From: Rachicladosporium sp. CCFEE 5018
Lineage: Eukaryota; Ascomycota; Dothideomycetes; Cladosporiales; Cladosporiaceae
Assembly: GCA_002077045.2 (NCBI GenBank)
Contig: KZ111151.1
Span: forward strand, 591,718 to 655,717
DNA: 64,000 nucleotides
Direction of reading: 5' to 3'
The notes under the pieces were generated by a model. The model was not told the origin of the DNA and searched no databases. It worked only from the letters and a program-made list of their open reading frames with translations. Positions 40,746-52,138 of the stretch are shown here, in pieces (within the stretch, counting starts at the first letter, position 1; each line of letters starts with the position of its first letter). A program made the translations under genes and the position numbers.

Positions 40746-42551
40746 ATGCCTTCACGCAAGTCGCAGTCAAGCGACGTCCCGCCGCCTACAGACTCGCGGC
40801 GGAGCTCGATGAAACGGCTGAGCTCGATCGCATCCCTTCACGCCCTCAACCCATTCCACCGCCGCCGTTCCAACAACGCCAGCGACATCAGCCACGCTTC
40901 GAGCTCCAGCAATGTCTCCTTGCAGGCTTCCACGTCAGCCACGACTTTGACGCCCTCGAACTCGCTTAAGCCGTCCGGCTCTTCGCAGCAGAACCCCTCC
41001 GACCTGTCCCCGCTGATCGAGACTGCACTACCTCCCAGCCAGGCCAGCTATCTTCGCCGCAGCAGCTACATCTGTCTGCCTGATGACCCGATCGGGGGCA
41101 TGCCACGTAGCCGTACTTTCAGTGCACTGCCATTGCCAACTCGTAGCAAGAAGGCTTCACCTCGCACGCCATCGATCTCACACAGCCGGACAACCTCTGG
41201 TCTTGTACCCGATAGTCGTCTACCGACTCCACCCGCATCGACTCGACGTCATATCTCAGGTGGACTGCCAGTGGCCATGTCGCGTGGCCAAAACATGCGT
41301 GTTAGGATGAAGAGATCTGATACCATGCCGCTGCTGCCGATGAACGTCGACCAGATCAGCAACGTCAGTCGGTCCACGGCGTTCAAAGAGATAAAAGCCA
41401 TCAGTCCGACCAGGCCCGCGCTGGATGCCTCGTCCTTCGATGAGCCGAAGTCAAGCTTCTCGCTGCCACCTGGTTCGTACATCGAAGACCAGGACTGGGA
41501 GTCGGACACCCTGACTGCGTTGCCTCGTCATCCTAGCTTCTCCGGATCCCTGCCACTGTCACGCTACACCACGAACGAGAATGCCACGTCTGTGCAGGCC
41601 ATGCAAGCTCTAGCCCACCATAGCAGCCCAGCCTATCACGCCAACAAGTCTCGCCTCCCACTGGGTGCCTCCTTCGCTCGGCCACCATTAGCACAACGCT
41701 GGAACTCGCAGCCTGTCCTGACCAACATCACCAATGTGTATCCAGTCCGCACTCCTTCCATTCTCCCAAGCCACACGGCATCGACCCACCGCCATGAGAT
41801 TCGCGAGACTCGGCTCATGTCTGCACGCGGAGCACCAACCCCACCTCCAATCGCCTCGCCTCTGAGCACGAATAATCTCACCAGCCTCCGTAGTAGCGTC
41901 GGCTCCTTTTCTCACGTCCGCCAACCCTCGACCACCAGCTTACTCAACACCCTCTCATCTCCACCACAGGCCCTGTCAGCCTACCACGTCACCGATGCTG
42001 AGCCCACAGCCTACTGGGCTGGCCGCATGTCCTCTCTCCTCGACCGCTACCGCAACGACGACCTCGCTGCTACGCTCTTGCCATCGCACAACCGCACAAC
42101 ATCGAATGTCTTGCCCACGCCACCCAAGACTGAGACCGACAAGCTGCACACTCCCGCTGCTGTCACAGCCCGCATGCGCAAAGCTCTCGAGACCTTGCAC
42201 GAGCACTGCGTCACCGACGAGGCGAGGGAGAGCTTCGTTAAGTTTCAGATGCAGTATGCGGCGGTGCAGAACTTACCGGAGCTCAGCAGGGCGATCAGGC
42301 GCGACTCAACTGCGGCGAGTGGCACTTTTGTTGCGATTACGGCTGGTAAGAGTGCGATGCATGCGAGCAAGAAGAGTGAGCCGTTGCTTGGAAGTAAGGG
42401 AAGGAGGAACTTTGGGAGGAGTTTTGGAAAAGTCGGCGAGGGCAGTGATGCCTCGGAGGCGAAGGAGAGTGCTGCGAAGGAGGGCACAAGGAAGGTAAGC
42501 TTTTTCGATCGGGTGCTGGGGAGAAGGGAGAAACGAGAGAGTCTGGGATGA
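40746..42551 (+). CDS. Large disordered Ser/Pro-rich protein
   Basis: Single exon, 601 residues from the ATG at 40746 (MPSRKSQSSD). Most of it is low-complexity Ser/Pro/Thr/Arg sequence with many potential phosphorylation sites (RRSSMKRLSS, PRTPSISHSRTTS). A compact helical segment at residues about 435-525 (AYWAGRMSSLLDRYRNDDL, RMRKALETLHEHC, FVKFQMQYAAV) is the only part that looks folded. The basic C-terminus is RKVSFFDRVLGRREKRE. I do not recognise the family; a cell-polarity or signalling adaptor would fit, but this is a guess. Confidence 0.7.
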   Translation: MPSRKSQSSDVPPPTDSRRSSMKRLSSIASLHALNPFHRRRSNNASDISHASSSSNVSLQASTSATTLTPSNSLKPSGSSQQNPSDLSPLIETALPPSQASYLRRSSYICLPDDPIGGMPRSRTFSALPLPTRSKKASPRTPSISHSRTTSGLVPDSRLPTPPASTRRHISGGLPVAMSRGQNMRVRMKRSDTMPLLPMNVDQISNVSRSTAFKEIKAISPTRPALDASSFDEPKSSFSLPPGSYIEDQDWESDTLTALPRHPSFSGSLPLSRYTTNENATSVQAMQALAHHSSPAYHANKSRLPLGASFARPPLAQRWNSQPVLTNITNVYPVRTPSILPSHTASTHRHEIRETRLMSARGAPTPPPIASPLSTNNLTSLRSSVGSFSHVRQPSTTSLLNTLSSPPQALSAYHVTDAEPTAYWAGRMSSLLDRYRNDDLAATLLPSHNRTTSNVLPTPPKTETDKLHTPAAVTARMRKALETLHEHCVTDEARESFVKFQMQYAAVQNLPELSRAIRRDSTAASGTFVAITAGKSAMHASKKSEPLLGSKGRRNFGRSFGKVGEGSDASEAKESAAKEGTRKVSFFDRVLGRREKRESLG

Positions 42552-42757
42552 GCTGTCGATGTTACTGCGGTGTACGTCTGGCCAGGTTGCTCAGAAGTCT
42601 TGGTGACAAGTCTAGAAAGATGTATGATGTATGTCTGTAAGATGTGGAGACGCAAAGGAAAGGGATGGAGATACGTAATGTCTGATGTACAACAGAGTCC
42701 ACGTCTACACGGTTACCAGCCCGGCATTACATGACCACCTCCAACCACTCCTCTCCT

Positions 42758-44215
42758 TTACGCCCCTCCAGTGCCCTCCCGTTCCGCCTTCCTCCTCGCC
42801 GCAACGCCCTTGAAGTACCGTCCCATCTGCTCCATCCTACTCACAAAAAACCACCCCTTCCCCCTAAACACCTTCTTCAACACGCCCAACGCCTCCGCAT
42901 ACCGTACCGCCGCCTCAAAGTCCCCCTCACTCCCCAAATCCTTGATCAAAAACCCCTCTGAACTTTTCATGCGCTCGTCCTGCAGCTGCCATAGTCGGAT
43001 CTGATCTACGACCGTAGGCGGCAAGATGGGAGTTTGGTTCCGGATTACGGGGTGGGAGTGCGTTGTGAGGTAGAGGATTATTTGATCTGCGGTGATACCG
43101 GATTGGATTGCGGATTTTATCGACGACTGGGTGAGTTTGGCGGTTGTGAGGTTCGGGTAGCGGGTTTTGAGTTTGGCGAAGAGGGAGAGGATGCTGATTA
43201 GGAGGGGCGAGGAGGTGTAGGCGTAGAGGCGGTAGTTGGTTTCGAGGATTATGTAGCCTTTATCTGAAGTTCCTGGTGTGGGCTGGGTGGTGGCTGTGGC
43301 TCGGGGGGAGAGGGAGGAGTTTGGCAGGGCGGAAGCGTCGGAGGTCAGGGTTGTGGCGAGGCGGGTTGGGTAGTAGAGAGAGGAAGTGTGAGGGGGGCGG
43401 TAGATTAGGCCGAAGTCGGAGAGGTCTTCAAGCATTTGGTGCTGGGTCGATGTCAACGTTGCGGTGCTGTAGGGCGTTCCCAGTTCGAGAGAGCCGAGGG
43501 TGAAGAGGAAGGCGAGCACTTCTATGGGATCCATTTGGAGTTGGGGTGCCATTTCGAGGTAGACTATGAGGAAGGTCCAGATCTGGGCGTTGATCTCTTG
43601 CAGAACAAACTCAAAGCCTTGTTTTGTGATTGCTATGCGTTTGCCGTGGCGGGAGACGAAGCCGCCGCGCTCGAGCAGCGCTTTGGTACCTTCGCTTACG
43701 GGGACTTCGCCTACGAGGGAGGCGCTGGCGCTGCCGACGACGAAGTAGAGGATTGCTTCCCATTGCCGGCGGGCAAGAGTGTCGAGGAATGATATGCTGA
43801 CGTTCTCTTGTCCATCTTGAGGGCGTGTTTCGGCGGGCACGCCAAAGCTGCCATGCTCTCCGCCTCCTGTGAGTGCCCTACGCAGCGCCTGGGCGAACTG
43901 CGGCGCAAGCACATATGCCAGCCCAGCAGCCTTCCTGCCATCTCCTCGGTCATCGAAGAGTATGCGCAGCCTCTGCAGCACACTGATTGCCTGGTCTCGT
44001 GCTTTCACACTCTCCACGTCCGGCTTCACCCACGTCTCCAGATCTGCCACGGCAAACGGTCCAGGCATGTATAGCATAGCCATCACTATCGTCTTCGCCA
44101 GATGTGGCAGCATGCGGCGGAACACCGCCAACGCCGTGGAGGGCTGAGCATATAGTCTAGTGAATGTGGTGCCTGGGAGTGATTCGAGATAGTCGAGGGC
44201 ACGGTGGGAGGACAT
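42758..44215 (-). CDS. TFB2: TFIIH core subunit Tfb2 (p52)
   Basis: Subunit of the transcription and DNA-repair factor TFIIH that stimulates the XPB/Ssl2 ATPase. Single exon, 485 residues, the normal length. Visible: MSSHRALDYLESLP at the N-terminus, WTFLIVYLEMAPQLQMDPIE and FLFTLGSLELG (a conserved helical core with the LG.. .YST motif), NYRLYAYTSSPLLISILSLF, and the C-terminal winged-helix region ending FVSRMEQMGRYFKGVAARR, which pairs with Tfb5. The end at 42758 lies 207 bases from the convergent disordered-protein gene. Confidence 0.95.
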   Translation of the reverse strand: MSSHRALDYLESLPGTTFTRLYAQPSTALAVFRRMLPHLAKTIVMAMLYMPGPFAVADLETWVKPDVESVKARDQAISVLQRLRILFDDRGDGRKAAGLAYVLAPQFAQALRRALTGGGEHGSFGVPAETRPQDGQENVSISFLDTLARRQWEAILYFVVGSASASLVGEVPVSEGTKALLERGGFVSRHGKRIAITKQGFEFVLQEINAQIWTFLIVYLEMAPQLQMDPIEVLAFLFTLGSLELGTPYSTATLTSTQHQMLEDLSDFGLIYRPPHTSSLYYPTRLATTLTSDASALPNSSLSPRATATTQPTPGTSDKGYIILETNYRLYAYTSSPLLISILSLFAKLKTRYPNLTTAKLTQSSIKSAIQSGITADQIILYLTTHSHPVIRNQTPILPPTVVDQIRLWQLQDERMKSSEGFLIKDLGSEGDFEAAVRYAEALGVLKKVFRGKGWFFVSRMEQMGRYFKGVAARRKAEREGTGGA

Positions 44216-44747
44216 GACTGCGGTAGCAGCATGATATGGGAAGACTCAGGGAGGACGGGCGAGGAGTGTGACGGTCGCTGGTGGACCTGGCGGACCTACA
44301 GTCATGAGATGTCGCAAAGCCATCGTTGGTGATGGAGACAGAAAGTGATGTAGAGGGTGCGCTTCGCGAGGTCATAGGGCGGGATTCTTCCGCGCGGACG
44401 ACGGACAACAAACTGTAAACTACATTTCAAGGGACACCCTCGTCGACAACGTCGGGGATGAATGCGCACGGGATGGCGAGTGGCAGTAGACGAGCTGAGA
44501 AGACTGAATACCGAGACACGCTGGCAAGTCTCCGCTACTTCGTATCCACGATTCGAGCTCTGTCTATGATTCTTTGCAGATCACGCTCGCGCCAGTCTAC
44601 CTCTCAATGGGTCATGCGTTCGTCTCATTGCCTCACTCCTGGCGGTCGAACAGCCTGTAAACCCCGCAAGTCAGCTGGTTGTAGCACAGAAGTCTCACAA
44701 GTACTCTTTGACGGCCCTAGGTGGCATCGCAGGGAGGTCGCTAAACA
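44216..44747. other. Intergenic region upstream of TFB2 and 3' of the BTB-like gene
   Basis: 530 bases; no gene called. A 123-residue ORF at 44458 has no recognisable motif. Confidence 0.5.
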
Positions 44748-46784
44748 CTACTCAGAGTCCATGATCTCCCATGCTTCACTACCCACGGGAGAGGTGATTA
44801 GACTAGTCTGTTCAGCTTGCGGTACGTGAGAAATACCAACCACGACCAGGCTCCCGGCAGAACTGGGCTCCGTAGCTGTCTCCACTGGTGATGCTGGCGA
44901 GAGTTTGGCGTACCCAGGCTGTTCCAGTGAATACTCATTTGCCGTCTCGCACTCCCAGATGGGCGTTTTGCAGGCAGCCGCCTCTGAAACGTACTCATGA
45001 GTCCTTGGCACCGAAGTGTCGAGACCTGGTAAGGTTTGCCGCAGATTGGCAACACGATCCTGACCTAAGCCGTCGCCGTCAAGACGACTTAGTTCTTCCT
45101 CCGGCGCAATCTTCTCTTCTGGGGGTGCTGGCGCGTACGTGTTGTTCCCTGGGTCCTCTAGCAGATATTCATCTGCGGACTCACACTCCCAGATTGGCGT
45201 CTTGCAGGCTGCCTTGTCTGGCTCGTACTCATCCGTCCTTGGGACCGAGGTATTGAGGCGCGGTAATCTCTGCCTTAAGTTAGCGACACGATCCCGATCT
45301 GAATCTTCGCCGTCACGATAATCGGGCTGCAGAGGAGCGACGAGTGCTGGAGTCGCAGGAGGTTCGTAAATGCTGATTGGAATGTAGGAGTCGAGATCGA
45401 GTATTAGACGCGACATCTTGTCTGCATTGCTGCCATGTGGCGGGCTTTGAGAGCGACGCTGCGGCTGTACCGACTTGGTCTCGACGTTCGGCTTCGGACG
45501 AAATGGAAGGCTTGCGTGGAGCATACACGCTGGTCGTGCGTCCAGCTCGTGAGTACTTAGCACAGAGGTGTTCAAGGGCGGCAGGGCCTCTCTGAGACGA
45601 GCCATCCGATCGCCGCCGGTCTGCGAAGGGCTTGGCTGGCCTGTGAGGAGGGAAGGTGAGCGTACTTTTCCTTTTGGGCACTGATCGAACAGATTGATGG
45701 CCTCGTCTTCGCCCTCTGCATGAGTACTGCAAGTCTGTGGCTTTGTCTGCATTTGCGGCGGGTCCTTGGCGGGGCCGACCTGCTTCAGCTCCTCCTGAGC
45801 TCCTCGCACACGATCATTCGGCGGCTTGATCAATCGACCATTTGCATCGTAGTGCTCCGCAAAGAACGGTACAAAGCTCGACGGCCTTAGCGCGGGCTTG
45901 ACACGAGGAGCGGCCTGGGTAGTGCGGACCTGCTCCGGTTGCTTGACGAGCGGAAGCCGCTGCAAGATCTCCTCCGCGTCACGTACAAGCTCGTAAGGTA
46001 CTCCTCTCGAACGTCCATCCGGATGGGAACGCGCAGCGAACTCTTGCGCGAATGTCAACGCCTCTGACGGCTCCTCCTGCTGAATTGCAATCTGTGGGGT
46101 CTCAGCAGCCATGCAAGCCCAGAGGTACTCAGGACTTGCGTCACAGAGGGCGTGATGGAAGTGCGGGAAATCCTCCATCAGCTGTTCCATCACCCAATCT
46201 TCACGAGATGTCTCCGCGTGGAAGCCTTGCTTTACGCACTGCACAAGAGCGTTGATGATCTCCACAAAGCTGCAGTCAGTCGCTAAGTTGCAGTAAACGA
46301 AGCGCACCGCGTCTGGCAACCCAAAGACAGGAACACCCGTAGCGCCAGTGTACTGGATATATAGCACGAGCTGCTCAAGCGCATAGGCTCGTAGCCCAAC
46401 AATGTTGTATACCTCGCCTAGCTTATACATCTGGACGTGCAGGACAAGTGGCGTCGTCTCCCTCACGCCGTAGACACCGCCACGGAGGAACTGGACCAAG
46501 GGGATGGCGGTAAGGCGGGTGACCTGTGTCAGCCTTAGGTTCAGTTCGTTGTAATTAGATTCGGAGGCAGGTCTGAGGAGGGCTGTCAGCCGCGTACTGT
46601 TCTTGTAGATGTCGTTGCGCCATAGTAACGGGAGGGTCTGATCGTTCCCCGAGGCTTCGCGGTAGATGAGTGTTACGTCTGGATGCACTGATGGTTGGGC
46701 ATTGGGTCCACCGAATGGGTAGGCCGGGTAGAAAAGGCTCCGATAGATTGAGTGGCTGACATGCTGATCTTTACTGGTTGACAT
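44748..46784 (-). CDS. BTB/POZ-like protein with a C-terminal internal repeat
   Basis: Single exon, 678 residues. Residues about 35-200 resemble a divergent fungal BTB fold: DVTLIYREASGND, then LLWRNDIYKNSTRLTALLR, VQFLRGGVYG and MYKLGEVYNIVGLRAYALEQ, which in BTB proteins forms the Y..AdkY.. helix. The rest is disordered but carries a repeat. DRVANLRQRLPRLNTSVPRT starts at residue 498 and returns at 576, with CKTPIWECE(S/T)A in each; a weaker version starts at 392 (DRMARLREALPPLNTSV). The two close copies are exactly 78 residues apart. BTB function as an oligomeriser or Cul3 adaptor is inferred. Confidence 0.7.
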   Translation of the reverse strand: MSTSKDQHVSHSIYRSLFYPAYPFGGPNAQPSVHPDVTLIYREASGNDQTLPLLWRNDIYKNSTRLTALLRPASESNYNELNLRLTQVTRLTAIPLVQFLRGGVYGVRETTPLVLHVQMYKLGEVYNIVGLRAYALEQLVLYIQYTGATGVPVFGLPDAVRFVYCNLATDCSFVEIINALVQCVKQGFHAETSREDWVMEQLMEDFPHFHHALCDASPEYLWACMAAETPQIAIQQEEPSEALTFAQEFAARSHPDGRSRGVPYELVRDAEEILQRLPLVKQPEQVRTTQAAPRVKPALRPSSFVPFFAEHYDANGRLIKPPNDRVRGAQEELKQVGPAKDPPQMQTKPQTCSTHAEGEDEAINLFDQCPKGKVRSPSLLTGQPSPSQTGGDRMARLREALPPLNTSVLSTHELDARPACMLHASLPFRPKPNVETKSVQPQRRSQSPPHGSNADKMSRLILDLDSYIPISIYEPPATPALVAPLQPDYRDGEDSDRDRVANLRQRLPRLNTSVPRTDEYEPDKAACKTPIWECESADEYLLEDPGNNTYAPAPPEEKIAPEEELSRLDGDGLGQDRVANLRQTLPGLDTSVPRTHEYVSEAAACKTPIWECETANEYSLEQPGYAKLSPASPVETATEPSSAGSLVVVGISHVPQAEQTSLITSPVGSEAWEIMDSE
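44914..45611 (-). repeat. Internal coding repeat, three copies
   Basis: Copies at 45293-45148 and 45059-44914 (146 nt each, offset 234 nt) and a diverged copy at 45611 to about 45510. All remain in the same reading frame of the BTB-like protein. Confidence 0.75.
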
Positions 46785-48199
46785 GATGCTGATGGCTGCT
46801 TTTCGGGTCTGTGCGATCGATGATTTGAACCGGGTCTACCTTCTTGTATGCTGCTGTCGATGCCGAAATACTTCGAGATGGATGGCGGCCGCTTGCGACT
46901 CTTTCTTGACACGGTGTATTATAGCGAGACAAGGAAATTCTGCAAATTGAGGAAAGTAATAGTAGATAGATGTAAGAGCGAGCACGGCGTGCCGTGTGTG
47001 CAATTGAGTTGTATATAAGCTGACCTACCGTGTCCTCGGTATCCTCATGCCGTCTTGATGGGTAGATTCTGAGTTGCAGGTGTGATCTAGCTCGACCAGT
47101 GGAGCGTGCTGTGAGTGGTCAGCAAGGTGAACATGCGGGAGCATATGCCAGGAAGAGGGTCCCAGCGCAGAAGGGTCGTGTATAAGCTGCATACCGCACA
47201 GTCGGGAAGTTGAAGAGCTGATTGGTCATATGATGGGTACGGGTCAACGACTGTCCAGCAAAATAGCACCAACTAGTCTGCGATCTAGGGCAGTGTTGGA
47301 GTTGATGACAGGGATCGAATTAATTTCCTGGTCGCACTTCCGAGTTGGTCGCCAACTGAGGACGCATTGCAGTGCTCCTTACGAATGCCCAAGTCAGACC
47401 TCTGAGCATTTCGGTTGGCGCTGAAAGTGCGACCAGGCGTGATACTACGGAGAGATGGCGCAGGAAAATTCTGCCTGCTAGGCTGCCAGAATTGCTTGAG
47501 CTCCTTGCTAAGCTCCTGGCCAGTCGTGGTCCAGTGCTGGCGAATGTGAGCGTGCTCCTGTCGGCCTGCCGAGCCTCACGGCATATAAACATCGGAGCTA
47601 CGAGGCTGTTTCGGATAACACATCCCCTTCTCATCGCTTTGCATCAAGAGCGCGAGAGCCTTCGACATGCTCGGAGACGTGCAGATCGGGACAGTAGAAT
47701 GGATCCCTTCCACTTTCCAGAAGACGAGAAGTCACAATGCTGCTGCAGTATACGTCAACGATATTGTATCTGTTCTCGCTGCTCTCCTGACAGAGGACAG
47801 CGTCCCCGCTTGGAAGGCTGTCGCCCCAATTCACTGCGACTGAGAGCCTCGCCGCGGCGGTGCATCTGAAAAGCCCACGAAGTAGAGATCGTGATTATCA
47901 TATATCTGAGTTGTTGGAAGTGATGGACGCAATAACAATGTCGCCCACAGGCGGCTATTGCGGACGGAAATACCGCGGATAAGCAGTTCGATCAAGCCTC
48001 TGGCTCGATTCGGAAGTCGGCAATGGTCGATGATGTCGGATTGGCGGTTTGAAGAGTGGAGTTCAGACTCGGGTGTATGCACTGCTCAATGGTCTGTAGG
48101 CTGTACTGTAGTTAGAATCATGTATAATGTCACAATAGCAGCATCTTGCAGTTCCAAGCCTTCCCAGGCGATCGCGCGACAGCACCCGGTACCCTGGCC
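46785..48199. other. 1.4 kb intergenic region between divergent genes
   Basis: TATATAAGCTG at about 47013 and GTGTATAAGCTG at about 47177 are TATA-like. ORFs on both strands at 47320-47869 overlap and show no known motif. Nothing convincing. Confidence 0.5.
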
Positions 48200-49952
48200 A
48201 TGACCTCCACCCCAGCGAACCCCGACTTCAAGCACGAAGCTGAGGACAAGACTTCCCCAAGCATCTCCAATGCATCTCTACCCGTAGACGAAGATGCCAC
48301 CACAGCAAGCCCGTCAACACCCCCATCATCCACCGTCCTCACTCGCTTCTTCGCCCTCTACTCGCGCCTCACATACACCCCGCCCCACGTCCGCTGGGAC
48401 CCCTCCTCGCCCCCAAAATTCTCAATATGGCTCAACGTCCTCTTCGGCTTCGCCGGCGCCTTCACAGTTGCAAACCTGTACTACAATCACCCGATCCTGA
48501 ATATCTTGGCTAGGGACTTTGGCGTTAACTATGAGGATGTGTCGATCATTCCGACACTGGCACAGGCGGGGTACGCGGTCGGGTTACTCTTGTTGTGTCC
48601 GTTGGGGGATTTGTTGAAGAGGAGGGGGTTCGTGCTTTGGTTGGTTTTCTTGACGAGTAGTGTGTCGTGCGTATACCCCTGAGGAATCCGGATCCGTCTG
48701 GGACGAAATGCTGATCTTTGCGCATAGCATCGGCCTCGCGCTCACTTCTTCTCTGAGTGTCTTCAGCGGCCTGACATTCATAGTCGGCTTCATGACCGTC
48801 ACACCGCAGCTCATGCTGCCGCTTGTGGGCGACCTCGCACCTCCACACCGCCGCGCCGCAGCTCTGAGCATAGTAGTTTCAGGCCTTATGCTCGGCATCC
48901 TCATAGCCCGTCTCCTCTCCGGCATAATGACCCAATACACCACCTGGCGCGCCGTCTACTGGCTCTCCGTAGCGCTGCAGTACTCCATCTGGTTTCTCTT
49001 GTACCTCTTCATGCCGGACTACCCGTCCACGAACCCCGGCGGACTGAACTATTTGAAGATGCTTTGGTCAATCCTGGTCATGCTCACGAAGCACCCTGTC
49101 CTCGTGCAAGCCTGCGCGATCAGCTTCTTCACGTCTCTAACCTTCACCAATTTCTGGACAGTCCTCACCTTCCTTCTCTCAGGCGAGCCATACAACTACA
49201 CACCCGTCGTCATTGGCCTCTTCGCGCTCATTGGTATTTTGTCCATGCTCGTCGCGCCCTTCTACGCCCGCTACGTGATCGATCGCTTCGTGCCACTCCT
49301 CTCCGTCATCCTCGGCATGGTCTGGTGCGGCATCGGCATCGCGTTGGGAACCTACACTGGCACTTTCACAGTCGCTGGCCCAGTAATCCAGGCGTTCATG
49401 GGCGATTTCGGACTGCAGACTGCGCAGATCGCGAATCGCAGCGCAATCTACGCCGTGGAGCCCAAAGGCCGAAATCGAGTCAACACGGCTTTCATGCTCG
49501 CCGTCTTCTGCGGACAACTCACTGGCACGTCAGTGGGCTCCCATCTCTACGCTCGAGGCGGCTGGATCGCAAGCGGTAGCTTCAGTATGGGCAGTATTGG
49601 CGTTGCGCTGCTACTCTGCCTTGTCAGGGGTCCGTGGGAAGATGGTTGGGTTGGGTGGAGCGGAGGTTGGAGTGTACTGAAGAAGGATCGGAGGAGTGGA
49701 GATGGAAAGGCGATGGTGGAGGAGAGGAATCCGTTGAGGAGGTTGGATACTAATGAACGGGCTGCTGCTGCGAAAGAGGCTGCAGGGGATGTGGAGAAGG
49801 GAGGAATCGTGGATGCGAAGGACGATCAGGCGGCTGTGAATGCTGAGCCGATTGAGGCAGGGCTGGAGTTGAGAGCTGCTGAAAACACCACGGCTGAGGT
49901 GACTGGGGAGGATGAGAAGATTGGCAGTCGGGGAGTGAAGGCCGTTACATAG
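48200..49952 (+). CDS. Major facilitator superfamily transporter (DHA1-like)
   Basis: Exons 48200-48666 and 48728-49952 (61-nt intron, GTGCGT...CATAG) give 563 residues. The ATG at 48200 is preferred to one at 48146. About twelve hydrophobic segments follow an 80-residue polar N-terminus. The MFS loop signature appears as GDLLKRRGFVLW after the second helix. FTVANLYYNHPILNILARDFG and AQAGYAVGLLLLCPLGD resemble a DHA1-like group of sugar or drug efflux proteins. The 110-residue acidic C-terminal tail is cytosolic. The substrate cannot be told from sequence. Confidence 0.88.
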
Positions 49953-50301
49953 CATTATTGACGACCGACAGGCACTCACGGCAGAATACCTAGATGATGA
50001 ACATTTAGCGCGGCGTTATGGGGACACATATAGACGGCTTACTCATGTATATAGATGCAGCTACGAGAATTGCACAGATCGAGTACAATGTCGAGGTGAT
50101 GAAGCAAACGCGTTTTCAGTCTACTCGGTACACTACTGTTACATTGCGCTTCTTTGCGCAAACGGGGCACACCCCATGCAAAGATCCAAAATTTCCATCG
50201 ATATGTCAGTCGCAAGAAGTGCATTCGCCAACACCTGCTCCTCATCTATCTCAATCTCCAGTCTGATTTTCCCTTCACCCATGTCTTTCGGTAGTCTTCA
50301 G
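49953..50301. other. Convergent 3' region between MFS gene and RCC1
   Basis: 350 bases with no gene; holds both 3' ends. Confidence 0.5.
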
Positions 50302-52138
50302 CTAGTTCGTCACCTTTGCAGTGACAATAGAGAACTGCCCTCCCGCCGTTGCCCCCGTGAGCACCGTATCCCGCACAGCGGTGTTATCGATCATAGTCGC
50401 TTCAACGATATCGTCGATAGTGCCCTGGCCAGTCTGATAGTTTGCGGAGAAGCCCCAGCTGTACGCCCGTCCAGCTTCAGTGACAACGACATTGTGGTCC
50501 GACATCGCAGCAACGACGGTGACTTTGCCATCGATGGTCGGGATGGCCGTCGGCACAGAGATGATACGAGGCTCGTTCTTGTCGTCTCTGATAACTGTGT
50601 CCTCGGGCAGGTCGTTGATGGTACTCGTGCTCATTCCCATCTGTCGTCCGTCAACGCGTCCCCAGATGAGGCACTCGCCGTCGGCGGTAGCCGCGACTGA
50701 GTGATGCGAGCCGCCGTGCAGGGAAACAACTGGCTTGCCACGAAGGCTCTCAATGACGGTCGGCTTCAGGATGACGGCTTCGTCATCGCCGGCACCAGCC
50801 GTATGACCAGTTTGGCCGAACGAGTTCAGGCCCCAGGAGTAGACATCGCCGTTATTGGCGATGGCGAACGAGTGGTAGCCACCGGTCCCGATCGCGACGA
50901 TGTGGGTCTTCTTGCCCTTGGGAAGACCGAACTCGCGCGGTTGCAATCCACCAAGCTTGGTGCGTTCAACGACACGGCGACCAAGCTGCATTTGCTGTCC
51001 AGAGCCCCAGGCGAAGACAGCGCCGTTGCTATCCAATGCAAGAGCATGGTTTGCGCCAGCTTTGATGCTGACGATGTTCTTTAATCCTGCTATGAGGATT
51101 GGTCGCTTGGCAATCTCAACGTCTTGCGCGAAGCCGAAGACACCTTCATTGCCACGGAATGTACCGCAGCCGTAGACGTGACCATCGTCAGTCAGAGCGA
51201 AAGAGCAGCTGTCGCCCGCGGTGACATCGACGAATCGCGTGCCTTCAGGCAGCTCGACAGAGCTCCAATCAACTGCTCCAGGAACGCATTCCTTCGGGTT
51301 CAAGCCATTGTCATCTTCTTCCTCCTCGCTATCCGAGCCATCTGACTCTTTCATCGCTGCGTCCATATCCTTGAAACCGCCGTCCCACTCAGTATCGCGT
51401 CCAAGCGCGCCCTGATCGTTCACACCCCATGTGAGGACCTTGTTGTCGTGTGTGAGAGCAATGACGTGCATGCCACCAGCTTCAACCTGTGTTACGCCGA
51501 CCGCCTGCGGATCGAGGTTGGGGTTGAGACGCGGTCGCTTGACATCGACTGCTTTCTTGGCTGTACCGAGACCTAATTCGCCAGCTGTGCCTTCACCAAA
51601 GACAAATACCTTGAGGCGATCGGTTGGTGGTTCCGTAATGATGGCGCCTTTAGCGGCGGTCTTGACTTTCTTGCTGGTCGGAGCTGGGGCCGCATCGTCT
51701 TCGTCTGGAGTCTTCCGCTTCTTGTCATCCGTTGTCGCAGCTACTTTCTGTTTCTTGGCAGTGCCATTAGGCTGAGCTGCTGCCGCCTTACGCTTCGCTG
51801 ACGTATTGGCGGCGGTAGTAGGCTTGCTCTTCGTTATAGCTTTCGCTGCCGGCTTCTTTCCAGCAGTGTTGGAGGTAGCGGCCTCCTTCTTGGGAGGGCT
51901 AGCCTTTTTCGTGGTAGTGTCTGCTGCAATATGTAAGCGACCCTTCGAGTCAAGATACCGCAAAGGGTAACGCGCCACCTTCGAGGCGGCCATAACGATG
52001 CTAGGGAATACTTCGCGCCTCGAAAGGCGCCCGCCAGAGCGCTGCAGGGGATATGAACTCACCTGCGACCTTTGTCTTAGTCCTCACTGCAATCTTGCCC
52101 GCCGCCCTTTGAGTCTTTGTCTCGGTTCTCGTGGCCAT
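50302..52138 (-). CDS. RCC1 regulator of chromosome condensation (Ran GEF)
   Basis: Nuclear guanine-nucleotide exchange factor for Ran. Exons 52138-52063 and 51923-50302 joined over a 139-nt GT-AG intron (51924-52062) give 565 residues. The longer single ORF begins inside that intron, so its start is false. The N-terminal 130 residues are very Lys-rich (nucleosome binding and nuclear import in this family). The seven-bladed propeller follows, with repeats such as VFVFGEGTAGELGLG, KVLTWGVNDQGALGRD, AVFAWGSGQQMQLGRR, DVYSWGLNSFGQTGHT and AYSWGFSANYQTGQG. An acidic insert SDGSDSEEEEDDN sits in the second blade. Confidence 0.95.

Noticed and set aside
47320..47869. Overlapping ORFs of 104 and 165 residues on opposite strands
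   Set aside because: No recognisable motif, no supporting leader and no splice pattern; Leu-rich run is typical of antisense or random frames.
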